Notes: generated from the letters alone by a model not told the origin. A DNA stretch of 6,473 nucleotides from CAZNKO01 sp964573855 (GCA_964573855.1 CAZNKO010000046.1:1-6473), one strand, 5' to 3'; counted from the first letter of the stretch, positions 1 through 5,965 are shown. Made by a program: numbers and translations.

Positions 1-699
1 CTTCTTTACCGTATTCGAGTAACGCTTCGAGCACGCGATCGAGATCGCGATCGGCCAGCCGCGACGCATGGCCTCCTTCCACACATCCGCATCAAGGGCG
101 AGCCGAATCCGAACGAACGGAGCGGCAAATTTCACCATGAGGAGGAGCCAGATCAAGTTCGCGATCGTCGTCACCCAAATCATGGTGACCACATCCGGGG
201 AAATGCGCGCCGCGATCACAATCCCAATGAGCAGGACAAGGCGATTCAAAAACTCCGCAAGCGATGCCCGCCACACGGATTCATGTTTTTGGAAAACGCC
301 GACAAGCATGGCGGCCCCGGCCATGAGCGTGTAGGCGAGTGAGCCCACGACCACTCCCCACTTTACCGTCTCGGACCATGGGAAGAACCAAACCGCGAGC
401 GCCCCGGCGCCGAACATGACGGCGCTCGTGATGAGACGAAGGGAAAAAAGGTTCCCAACGATTTTTTCCTCATCTGCCCCGGGCTCCGAGATCATCACAA
501 TCAGAGTGAGGGTCAGTCCCAAGTCCACGATCACCCCAAAGAGCTGGAGAAAGGTGATCGCGGTCGTGTATTCTCCGAATCCGTGGGTACCGAGAAGTCG
601 GGTCAGGAGCCCTAAAGAGACGAGGCCGAGCAAAACGGCCAAGATTTTCCCCAGAACCTGGATCATGAAGTTTCCGGCGAATTTTCTTGTGAACACCAT
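1..699 (-). CDS. Polysaccharide (Wzx/MATE-like) flippase, N-terminal part, cut by window edge
   Basis: The frame is open for 233 codons from the ATG at 699 to the left edge, with no stop. The protein begins MVFTRKFAGNFMIQVLGKIL, and about six hydrophobic segments follow (roughly residues 11-36, 45-70, 86-107, 113-135, 151-165, 170-193). The start LLTRLLGTHGFGEYTTAITF matches the conserved opening of lipid-linked oligosaccharide flippases of the MATE/MOP superfamily (polysaccharide biosynthesis protein). These move undecaprenyl-linked sugars across the cytoplasmic membrane for capsule, S-layer glycan or wall polymers. No other start lies between this ATG and the in-frame stop at 733-735, and no clear Shine-Dalgarno precedes it. 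The last 12 or so codons become polar where a membrane helix would be expected (see findings). Assignment to the superfamily is fairly sure; the substrate is unknown. Confidence 0.82.
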   Translation of the reverse strand, partial: MVFTRKFAGNFMIQVLGKILAVLLGLVSLGLLTRLLGTHGFGEYTTAITFLQLFGVIVDLGLTLTLIVMISEPGADEEKIVGNLFSLRLITSAVMFGAGALAVWFFPWSETVKWGVVVGSLAYTLMAGAAMLVGVFQKHESVWRASLAEFLNRLVLLIGIVIAARISPDVVTMIWVTTIANLIWLLLMVKFAAPFVRIRLALDADVWKEAMRRGWPIAISIACSKRYSNTVKK

Positions 700-707
700 A
701 TTTTTAT

Positions 708-796
708 GATGGCGGGTCCTGGCATTGCAGCTTCACCCCGCCAGTGCTCATTTCATTGCGCGCTGTCGGGGGCCCCGTTGCATGCCACCCGCCATC
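708..796. repeat. Imperfect long inverted repeat between divergent genes
   Basis: The outer arms GATGGCGGGT (708-717) and ACCCGCCATC (787-796) are exact complements. Pairing continues inward, with bulges, through 721-725/782-786 and 727-729/779-781. After an internal loop, 736-747 pairs with 760-771 (12 positions, one mismatch, one G-T), leaving a 12-base loop at 748-759. About 30 base pairs could form over 89 bases. The structure ends eight bases before the flippase ATG, so it would sit in that gene's leader if transcription starts upstream. No target-site duplication was seen. It may be a decayed mobile palindrome or a regulatory hairpin. Confidence 0.55.
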
Positions 797-815
797 CAGA
801 TTCGTATTCCGTCCA

Positions 816-824
816 AGTGTAACA
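816..824 (-). promoter_or_regulatory. Possible extended -10 for the flippase gene
   Basis: Read on the minus strand this is TGT followed by TACACT, an extended -10 type element. No convincing -35 lies 16-18 bases upstream. If used, the transcript would start near 809 and carry the 708-796 hairpin in its leader. The call is weak and rests on the -10 alone. Confidence 0.25.
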
Positions 825-857
825 CGAAGGCCGATTCGCAGGTGAGCAGAGCGAAAA

Positions 858-886
858 TTGACGAAAGGCGAAAATTTTGCTAAAAT
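858..886 (+). promoter_or_regulatory. Sigma-70 type promoter of the cell-wall gene pair
   Basis: TTGACG (858-863) and TAAAAT (881-886) are separated by exactly 17 bases, and TGC directly before the -10 gives an extended element. The expected start of transcription is near 893, only about five bases before the ATG at 898. No Shine-Dalgarno is present, so the mRNA would be practically leaderless. It should drive both the SpoIID-like gene and the carboxypeptidase gene behind it. Confidence 0.75.
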
Positions 887-897
887 AGATACGAAAT

Positions 898-2721
898 ATG
901 GAGGCCTTTCAACGTGTGTGGCGCACAGGCATCGTCTGGGCCGCGGCTCTCTTTTCCATCGGCTCCCTTTTTGCTCCGGCCATCGCGACGGCCGCATCGA
1001 CCCAAGCCTACGCAAGCGTGCCCGTGCTCATCTCCGGCAATGGAAAGCTTTTGATGAAACCCGGAGAGACAAAGGAGGTTTTAATTGGTCTCCAAAACAC
1101 GGGAACCAAAACCTGGTCCTCAAGTGGAGCCGGGTTTGTTTCTGTTTATACATATGACCCGAAGTATCGGAAGAGCGCGTTTGCGGATCCTTCGTGGTAC
1201 AAAGCGTCACAGCCCGCGAAACTCTCCGAGGCTACGGTTCGGCCGAATGATGTGGGCCATGTGAAGTTCAAGCTGAAGGCGCCGGAGAAAGAGGGGACGT
1301 ATGCGGAGACGTTCCAGTGGGCCGCCGAGAACATTGCCTGGATTCCCGGCAGTAAATTTACCTTGAATATCCTCGTGGCACAGTCGCCGCCGCCGGAAAG
1401 TTCGACACCAAGCGGACTCTCTGCCATGGTTTTGCTGCGCAGTGAAAAACAGATCACGGCAGCTGGCGGGGCATCCGTCAGTTACACGGTCGGCATCAAA
1501 AATACCGGTTCTACGACTTGGCTCACACGCGAACTGCGGCTCCCGGACATTTCCGCTGCCGCGGCAGGGAATGAAACGTGGAATAGCACGTGGCTCACCA
1601 AGAACCGGCTCGTCGCCAATGCGAGCGGGGAAGTGAAGCCCGGGAGCATGGATTTTTTTACCTTCTCGTTCACGGCGCCGCGTACCGCCGGATCGCATAC
1701 GGTGCGCTATATTCTTGCGGCGAACGACACCGTTGTCCCGGATTTTTATCTCGATATTCCCGTAGAGGTCACTTCGAACGCCCCGTTTGTGTATGAGGCG
1801 CCGGTAACCGTGCCCGCCGATCAAATTCCGGTCGGCAATTTGATCGAGGAGCCGATCATCCGTGTCGGGGTTTTGATCGTTGACGAAGAGACGAGCTGGC
1901 AGGTGGTGATTTCCTGCCGAAGTGCGTGGCAGCTCAAAGATATCAATGGAGCGCTCTTGGGAGAGCTTGAGCCCGGGCAGGCCGTGACCGCTTTCTACAA
2001 AAACGGAAAGTATTGGTTTAACCGCGGCAAGGAACTCGAGTCGAGCACGTATGCGCTCCGATTTGTGCCGAACGAAGCAAACAGTGTCTGTCGTGTTGAT
2101 AATTTCGACCGCCGCCGCACACGCGACACGGATTATCCGGACAACACTTTCCGAAACATTCTGGAGCTCCGATACAACCAGACCAAGAACCGCACTTGGC
2201 TCATCAATGAGCTCCCGATGGAATATTATTTGTACGGGCTTGGCGAAACGTCCGACGTTTCGCACATGGAGTACCAGAAGGCCTTGGTCGTCGCCGCTCG
2301 GACGTACGCACTTTACCACTGGGAGCGCGGAACTAAACGCGCAAGCGAGTTTTTCCATGTCACCGGCTACGCCGATGACCAGGTGTACCGCGGCTATGGG
2401 CATGAGGAGCGTTCGCCGCGTATTGTGCAGGCCGTGGTGGACACGCGCGGCGTTTCTGTCACCTATGAAGGTCGCACAGCGCTCACTCCTTACTTCTCGC
2501 GCTCCGACGGCCGCACACGCGACTGGTCCGAGGTGTGGGGCGGGGAGGTCGCGTGGCTCAAATCCGTTTCCACACCGTGTGACGTCGGCCGCACGCTTTG
2601 GGGTCATGGGGTCGGCATGTCCGCGACCGAGGCCTTGTGCCAGGCGAACAATGGAAAAGGCTGGCAGGACATCATCACATATTTTTACCGAAACGTTTCG
2701 CTCATGAAGCGGTGGAATTAA
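898..2721 (+). CDS. Exported SpoIID/LytB-domain protein with two NBR1-type Ig-like domains
   Basis: The 607-residue protein starts with a signal peptide: Arg at 6 and 9, hydrophobic stretch about 11-33, likely cleavage after the Ala-rich ATAAS. Two beta-sandwich segments follow (about 42-162 and 175-292). Each carries the NTGxxTW motif (QNTGTKTW, KNTGSTTW) typical of Ig-like domains related to the NBR1 central domain. From about residue 318 the rest is a SpoIID/LytB domain: INELPMEYYLYGLGE (436-450), YQKALVVAARTYAL (459-472), a DDQVYRGY segment (493-500), and the C-terminal GHGVGMSATEAL (569-580). Family members such as SpoIID are lytic transglycosylases that cleave glycan strands lacking stem peptides; Glu450 sits where the catalytic Glu is expected. 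It probably acts outside the membrane on peptidoglycan, with the Ig-like domains as spacers or binding modules. Cys340, 398, 561 and 581 could form disulfides. The start is fixed by the promoter 11 bases upstream and by the signal peptide. Confidence 0.88.
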   Translation: MEAFQRVWRTGIVWAAALFSIGSLFAPAIATAASTQAYASVPVLISGNGKLLMKPGETKEVLIGLQNTGTKTWSSSGAGFVSVYTYDPKYRKSAFADPSWYKASQPAKLSEATVRPNDVGHVKFKLKAPEKEGTYAETFQWAAENIAWIPGSKFTLNILVAQSPPPESSTPSGLSAMVLLRSEKQITAAGGASVSYTVGIKNTGSTTWLTRELRLPDISAAAAGNETWNSTWLTKNRLVANASGEVKPGSMDFFTFSFTAPRTAGSHTVRYILAANDTVVPDFYLDIPVEVTSNAPFVYEAPVTVPADQIPVGNLIEEPIIRVGVLIVDEETSWQVVISCRSAWQLKDINGALLGELEPGQAVTAFYKNGKYWFNRGKELESSTYALRFVPNEANSVCRVDNFDRRRTRDTDYPDNTFRNILELRYNQTKNRTWLINELPMEYYLYGLGETSDVSHMEYQKALVVAARTYALYHWERGTKRASEFFHVTGYADDQVYRGYGHEERSPRIVQAVVDTRGVSVTYEGRTALTPYFSRSDGRTRDWSEVWGGEVAWLKSVSTPCDVGRTLWGHGVGMSATEALCQANNGKGWQDIITYFYRNVSLMKRWN

Positions 2722-2726
2722 GGGGC

Positions 2727-3809
2727 ATGCGGAGGATTTTGCTTGTCATCCTCACGAGTCTCGTCGTGATCGCGCCTCCCGCGGTCACGTTTGCGTTTCC
2801 GTTTGAGATCGCGAGTTTTGATCCGACGCTCGAGGGGATTTATGAGAGTCGGGCGGATCTCCAGGCTTCATTCAATCCGATTTCTCACCGAGCAACATCA
2901 GGCGGTCGAGCCGGGATTCTGATTGATTTAGAAGATTGGGCGCGGCAGTACGGGTGGCGGGAATACGCCGCCCTTTCCGCCTATGCCCCCCCGTCAGAAA
3001 AAATTCCCGTCCGAGGCAAACGCGTCCAGGCTCTCCCGACCTTCACGGCCGCCTCGTATCTCATCATGGATTGGAATTCGAAACAGATTCTCGCGGCAAA
3101 GGCGGCGGATGTCGAGCGTCCGGTGGCGTCGCTCACCAAACTCGTGACCGCGGATGTGGTGCTCGACAGCGGAGTTTCCATGACGCAACTGCAGGGCGTG
3201 CAAGAGGCGGATGATGTTGGCGGCGCGAAGATTAAGGTCACCTCCGGCGATGCGCTCACGATCGAGGATCTTTTTTATGCTACCTTGGTTGCTTCGGCAA
3301 ATAACGCAGCCAACGCACTCGCGCGGTCCGCGGGCCTTTCCAAAGATGATTTCGTTTTGCGTATGAACGAACGCGCCACCGCATTGAATCTTTCCCACAC
3401 GCGTTTTGTCGAGCCGACCGGCATCGAGCCTGCCAACGTCTCGACTGCGCGCGAGATGGCGCGGCTCGCAGAGCACATCTTGGCACGGCCCGAGATCCGG
3501 CGCTACACTTCGACCGCGCGCAAAATGATCCAAATCGCCTCCCAAGGGACCACCAAGGAGATGATCAACACAAATTGGCTCCTGCGCTTGAAGCGCTATC
3601 AAGATGTGTACGTCACTTCCGGAAAGACCGGCTATATCGATGAGTCAGGGTGGAACATCGTGACCACGGTGCGGCCGCAAAACGGGGACGCTGGCCGCGA
3701 GCTTCTTGTGGTCGTGTTCGGGGCCGGATCGCGCCAAAAGAGTTTTGACGATGCGGACCGCTTGGCCACCTGGGTTTGGAAACAATTCACCTGGGCGAAG
3801 ATGCAATAG
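2727..3809 (+). CDS. D-alanyl-D-alanine carboxypeptidase, peptidase family S11 (PBP5/6-like)
   Basis: The 360-residue protein has an N-terminal hydrophobic segment (MRRILLVILTSLVVIAPPAV) acting as signal peptide or anchor, then an unassigned linker to about residue 100. The S11 catalytic domain shows all three penicillin-binding motifs: SLTK (Ser135 nucleophile, Lys138), SAN (190-192) and KTG (300-302). The family segment FVEPTGIEPANVSTARE (227-243) is also present. It removes the terminal D-Ala from peptidoglycan pentapeptides outside the membrane, which limits cross-linking. The chain stops soon after the catalytic domain, so the C-terminal domain and amphipathic anchor of E. coli PBP5 are missing; the N-terminal helix may do the anchoring. 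An in-frame ATG exists at 2598, but the start at 2727 gives the signal sequence and lies five bases after the SpoIID-like stop, so the two are probably one operon. Spacing to the AAGGGG at 2720-2725 is too short for a normal Shine-Dalgarno, so coupled translation is likely. Confidence 0.9.
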   Translation: MRRILLVILTSLVVIAPPAVTFAFPFEIASFDPTLEGIYESRADLQASFNPISHRATSGGRAGILIDLEDWARQYGWREYAALSAYAPPSEKIPVRGKRVQALPTFTAASYLIMDWNSKQILAAKAADVERPVASLTKLVTADVVLDSGVSMTQLQGVQEADDVGGAKIKVTSGDALTIEDLFYATLVASANNAANALARSAGLSKDDFVLRMNERATALNLSHTRFVEPTGIEPANVSTAREMARLAEHILARPEIRRYTSTARKMIQIASQGTTKEMINTNWLLRLKRYQDVYVTSGKTGYIDESGWNIVTTVRPQNGDAGRELLVVVFGAGSRQKSFDDADRLATWVWKQFTWAKMQ

Positions 3810-4344
3810 ACCCGTGGCGTCTTTTATCTTCCTCCACGAGACGCAAAATCGTGTGTTTGATGCCGTCCGGATCCGCGACATTATCAAATTCAAATCGTTT
3901 TTGCTCCCCGGCTGTTTGAATATGCACGTCGCCGAAATTGAGGACCGATTGTAGGAATCCTTTGAGCTCGGACGTGACATCTTGGATGGATCCCAAATGG
4001 AGTTCGGAGGCGACGCGGTGGAAGAGGTTTTTTTGGACGATGTTGATGATGCGCTCATTCGTGACGATCCAGGTGTCGAGATAATAATCCACCCACGTGC
4101 GGAAGGCGAAGAGCCAGACCGCGAGGAGATAGACGCTCGCCCCGACCGCAAGCAAGGGGCCGAGAAACGGATGCGCGACCCAGAGAGCGACCGCATCCCA
4201 GGCGAGCCAGATGATCGCACTTGGGGCGAGAATAAGGAGAAGAAGCACGAGCACGATTTTTAAGACGGCAAACCAGTGGGCACGGAGGAAAAGCGCGACG
4301 CGTTCGTCCTGTTTTTGGTTGGGGAGATGGTTAAGATGCATCAT
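3787..4344 (-). CDS. Membrane protein with bacterial PH domain (bPH2/YdbS-like)
   Basis: From the ATG at 4344 the protein has 185 residues: a short polar N-terminus (MMHLNHLPNQKQDERVALFL), two membrane helices (about 26-50 and 59-81), then a cytoplasmic domain from about 84 to 171. That domain contains YYLDTWIVTNERIINI, LGSIQDVTSELKGFLQSVLN, and a GDVHIQTAG turn followed by a FEFDNVADPD strand, the pattern of the bacterial PH domain family. Such proteins are common in small-genome bacteria; their ligand is not known, and a signalling or membrane-organising role is only a guess. Its ATG overlaps the upstream stop as ATGA (4341-4344) and no Shine-Dalgarno is visible, so translation probably depends on the preceding gene. 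A longer frame up to 4416 exists, but it would overlap the upstream gene by 76 bases and adds no domain sequence. The 3' end overlaps the convergent carboxypeptidase gene by 23 bases. Confidence 0.83.
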   Translation of the reverse strand: MMHLNHLPNQKQDERVALFLRAHWFAVLKIVLVLLLLILAPSAIIWLAWDAVALWVAHPFLGPLLAVGASVYLLAVWLFAFRTWVDYYLDTWIVTNERIINIVQKNLFHRVASELHLGSIQDVTSELKGFLQSVLNFGDVHIQTAGEQKRFEFDNVADPDGIKHTILRLVEEDKRRHGSIASSPR

Positions 4345-4622
4345 AAGGATTTGCCGGGGGGAAAGAGGGCGGCGTTTGGTTGAAGAAGCTGGTCCAGCGG
4401 AAGGGCTGCGCTCCAATTATACGGGGAGAGGATGACGCCGCTCCACGCGAGAAGGGCGATGGTGCCGAGGAGAAAGAGGGCAAGGACGAGCGGCATGGCT
4501 GGGCCCATGACCGCGAAGCGGATAAGTTGATGGAAAATGAGGCCGCTGTAGACGATGTAAACGAGGAGGAAAAGAAAAAAGAGGCCGAGAAGAAGCTGGA
4601 GCGGGATTGCAAGGCCTTGCAT
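4341..4622 (-). CDS. Small two-helix membrane protein of unknown function
   Basis: It encodes 93 residues with two hydrophobic segments (about 5-30 and 43-66) joined by a short HQLIRF loop, and a Pro-rich tail ending PPGKSL. I do not recognise a family. It starts 21 bases after the ruvB stop and ends in an ATGA overlap with the PH-domain gene, so it lies in the middle of a ruvB-membrane protein-PH protein unit. The overlap suggests it is made together with the PH-domain protein, possibly as a membrane partner. An extended -10 just upstream could also give it a separate transcript. The frame is supported by its coherent membrane pattern and by the tight coupling; the function is open. Confidence 0.72.
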   Translation of the reverse strand: MQGLAIPLQLLLGLFFLFLLVYIVYSGLIFHQLIRFAVMGPAMPLVLALFLLGTIALLAWSGVILSPYNWSAALPLDQLLQPNAALFPPGKSL

Positions 4623-4631
4623 ATCGGGGTT

Positions 4632-4640
4632 AGTGTAGCA
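4632..4640 (-). promoter_or_regulatory. Possible internal promoter (extended -10) behind ruvB
   Basis: On the minus strand this reads TGC followed by TACACT, nine bases before the ATG at 4622. A start of transcription near 4625 would leave about three bases of leader, the same near-leaderless geometry as the promoter at 858-886. No -35 is visible; the matching position holds CCCAGC. It lies partly inside the 21-base gap after ruvB and could uncouple the two membrane genes from ruvB. Confidence 0.4.
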
Positions 4641-4643
4641 TGT

Positions 4644-5681
4644 TTAGATGAGACGCTGGGTCGGCGGCGGAAAGCCGAGGTGCTGGTAGGCGCGGTCGGT
4701 TGCCACACGCCCGCGCGGAGTGCGTGCGAGAAACCCAAGTTGGAGGAGAAACGGTTCGTAGATTTCCTCAATCGTGTCGATTTCCTCTTGGGTCGCGGCC
4801 GCAAGCGTGGTGAGGCCGACCGGACCGCCATTGAATTTTTCAATAATCGTGCGGAGGAGTTGCCGGTCCACCTGGTCGAGGCCATGGGTGTCCACATCGA
4901 GCATGGTGAGCGCTTCTTTTGCAACCGGTTCGGTTACGCGCCCGTCAGCGCGCACCTGCGCGTAGTCGCGCGCGCGGCGGAGCAGACGGTTTGCGATGCG
5001 CGGGGTGCGCCGCGCGCGGGAGGCGAGCAATCTTACGGAAGGATTTTCGATTTGGATGTCGAGGAGCCGCGCACTGCGGTCAATAATTTTTGCAATAGCA
5101 TCCTCTTCGTAGAAATTGAGGTGGTGGGTGGCGCCAAAACGGTCGCGGAGCGGGGAGGAGAGAAGGGAAAGGCGGGTGGTGGCACCAATAATCGTGAAGT
5201 GTTCGAGATTGAGGCGCAGGGTTCGCGCCGTTGGCCCTTTTCCTACCACGAGATCAAGCGCGTAGTCTTCCATCGCGGGGTAGAGCACCTCCTCGATCGT
5301 TTTGTTCATGCGATGGATTTCGTCGATGAAAAGCACGTCACCTTTCTGGAGATTCGAAAGGATCGCGGCGAGGTCTCCGGTGCGCTCAAGCGCAGGTCCG
5401 CTTGTGACCCGGATCTGTCCGCCCATTTCGTTTGCAATAATGTGCGCGAGCGTCGTTTTTCCGAGCCCCGGATTTCCATAGAGCAAAACATGCTCGAGCG
5501 GTTCTCCGCGGTGTTTTGCGGCCTCTATAAACACCTTCAAGTTTTCTTTGAGCGGCTCTTGGCCCACGAAATCCGCGAGCGTTTTTGGGCGGAGCCCTAA
5601 TTCAAAGGCACGCTCCGGCTCCTCGGCCGAGGGGGCGAGCACCCGATCCGCCTCTGCCTGCATTTCCTCGCGTTCGATCAT
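4644..5681 (-). CDS. ruvB: Holliday junction branch migration ATPase RuvB
   Basis: The 345-residue protein is full length for RuvB. Visible motifs in order: LRPKTLADFVGQ (30-41), Walker A GNPGLGKTT (69-77), Walker B DVLFIDEIHR (115-124), EEVLYPAMEDY (130-140), sensor 1 IIGATTR (164-170), SPLRDRFG with the arginine finger (176-183), sensor 2 region TPRIANRLLRRARDYA (226-241), and the C-terminal winged helix with GGPVGL (285-290) and GFLARTPRGRVAT (316-328). RuvB hexamers use ATP to pump DNA through the RuvA-bound Holliday junction during recombination repair. Small departures from the usual sequence are Asn70 in Walker A (often Pro) and Arg225 where Gly usually precedes TPR. No ruvA or ruvC is next to it. 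The ATG at 5681 is the first start after the in-frame stop at 5703-5705. It lies one base from an inserted palindromic element, so its native leader appears to be lost; the ATG at 5663 is an alternative start. Confidence 0.96.
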   Translation of the reverse strand: MIEREEMQAEADRVLAPSAEEPERAFELGLRPKTLADFVGQEPLKENLKVFIEAAKHRGEPLEHVLLYGNPGLGKTTLAHIIANEMGGQIRVTSGPALERTGDLAAILSNLQKGDVLFIDEIHRMNKTIEEVLYPAMEDYALDLVVGKGPTARTLRLNLEHFTIIGATTRLSLLSSPLRDRFGATHHLNFYEEDAIAKIIDRSARLLDIQIENPSVRLLASRARRTPRIANRLLRRARDYAQVRADGRVTEPVAKEALTMLDVDTHGLDQVDRQLLRTIIEKFNGGPVGLTTLAAATQEEIDTIEEIYEPFLLQLGFLARTPRGRVATDRAYQHLGFPPPTQRLI

Positions 5682-5682
5682 A

Positions 5683-5702
5683 CCCCGTACTACAACTTCG
5701 AC
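5683..5702 (+). repeat. Left terminal inverted repeat of the 126-base element
   Basis: This 20-base arm is CCCCGTACTACAACTTCGAC. On the ruvB (minus) strand it is the 3' arm of the possible hairpin and ends one base before the ruvB ATG, so folding would put GGGG and the start codon next to or inside a stem. Confidence 0.85.
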
Positions 5703-5788
5703 TTAAAAAACGTCTGAAGCCGTTTGGTAATAAAACAGCGGGACTGAATGGTTTTGCGATATCTTGCTAGGACAGACATACAGAAAAT

Positions 5789-5808
5789 GTCGAAGTTGTA
5801 GTACGGGG
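5789..5808 (-). repeat. Right terminal inverted repeat of the 126-base element
   Basis: This is the exact reverse complement of 5683-5702, all 20 bases. The match ends at the next base (T at both 5703 and 5788, which do not pair), so the repeat boundary is sharp. Confidence 0.85.
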
Positions 5809-5821
5809 CATAGATGGCCCC

Positions 5822-5850
5822 ATTATTCCACGTCGTTCATCCCTTGACAA
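5822..5850 (-). promoter_or_regulatory. Probable original ruvB promoter, now separated by the inserted element
   Basis: On the minus strand TTGTCA (5850-5845) and AATAAT (5827-5822) are 17 bases apart. Transcription would start near 5815. Today that gives a ruvB leader of about 134 bases containing the whole inserted element. Without the element and one CATA copy, the -10 would lie ten bases before the ruvB ATG, matching the other near-leaderless promoters here. Confidence 0.55.
5844..5849 (+). promoter_or_regulatory. -35 candidate for the 88-residue gene
   Basis: TTGACA is a perfect -35 hexamer. The only -10-like sequence nearby is TGG-TATCGT at 5860-5868, just 13 bases downstream, so the pair is not a standard promoter. 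The hexamer overlaps the minus-strand TTGTCA by five bases, giving divergent promoters with a shared -35 core. If transcription begins near here, the leader before the ATG at 5979 is roughly 100 bases. It contains a small hairpin, CGCCG and CGGCG around GATTTT (about 5904-5919). Confidence 0.4.
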
Positions 5851-5965
5851 AAGGCCAAATGGTATCGTTTCCCTCTAATTCCTGGTTGTATGACCAGGTC
5901 GTTCGCCGGATTTTCGGCGGATCAGGGTGTCTGGTTCCTGCACCAACCCAGGAGCTTGTTCGTTC

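Larger units (their letters stand above)
5683..5808. mobile_element. MITE-like element with perfect 20-base terminal inverted repeats and CATA duplication
   Basis: The 126-base element begins CCCCGTACTACAACTTCGAC and ends with its exact reverse complement. Directly outside both ends stands CATA in the same orientation (5679-5682 and 5809-5812). Because this is a direct repeat, it is not an extension of the palindrome; it fits a four-base target duplication. The 86-base core (5703-5788) has no reading frame of useful length. It carries a weak subterminal inverted pair, CGTCTG (5711-5716) and CAGACA (5773-5778). The structure fits a non-autonomous element moved by a transposase encoded elsewhere; the family cannot be named from the sequence. 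An alternative is a genomic palindromic repeat with a regulatory role. Confidence 0.68.

Noticed and set aside
704..1015. Minus-strand frame of 103 codons across the divergent intergenic region
   Set aside because: It overlaps the promoter and signal peptide of the SpoIID-like gene and the hairpin at 708-796, and has low-complexity, Arg-rich composition.
1207..2607. Long minus-strand frame of 466 codons opposite the SpoIID-like gene
   Set aside because: It lies fully antisense to a gene with clear domains and has no coherent fold or motif; it is a by-product of GC-rich codon use.
2051..2707. Plus-strand frame of 218 codons inside the SpoIID-like gene
   Set aside because: It is a shifted-frame shadow rich in Ser, Thr and Arg, with no motif, inside a well-supported domain.
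2598..2726. Upstream in-frame start for the carboxypeptidase
   Set aside because: It would place 43 residues without secretion features before the signal peptide and overlap the SpoIID-like gene; the ATG at 2727 fits better.
4380..5600. Plus-strand frame of 406 codons opposite ruvB
   Set aside because: It is antisense to an unmistakable RuvB, with a highly charged composition and no ribosome binding site.
5703..5788. Possible tRNA or other RNA gene inside the element
   Set aside because: No cloverleaf, no T-arm sequence and no CCA end were seen; only short imperfect hairpins exist.
5683..5808. The inverted repeat as a rho-independent terminator
   Set aside because: The arms are separated by 86 bases, no T run follows either arm, and one arm touches a start codon rather than a gene end.
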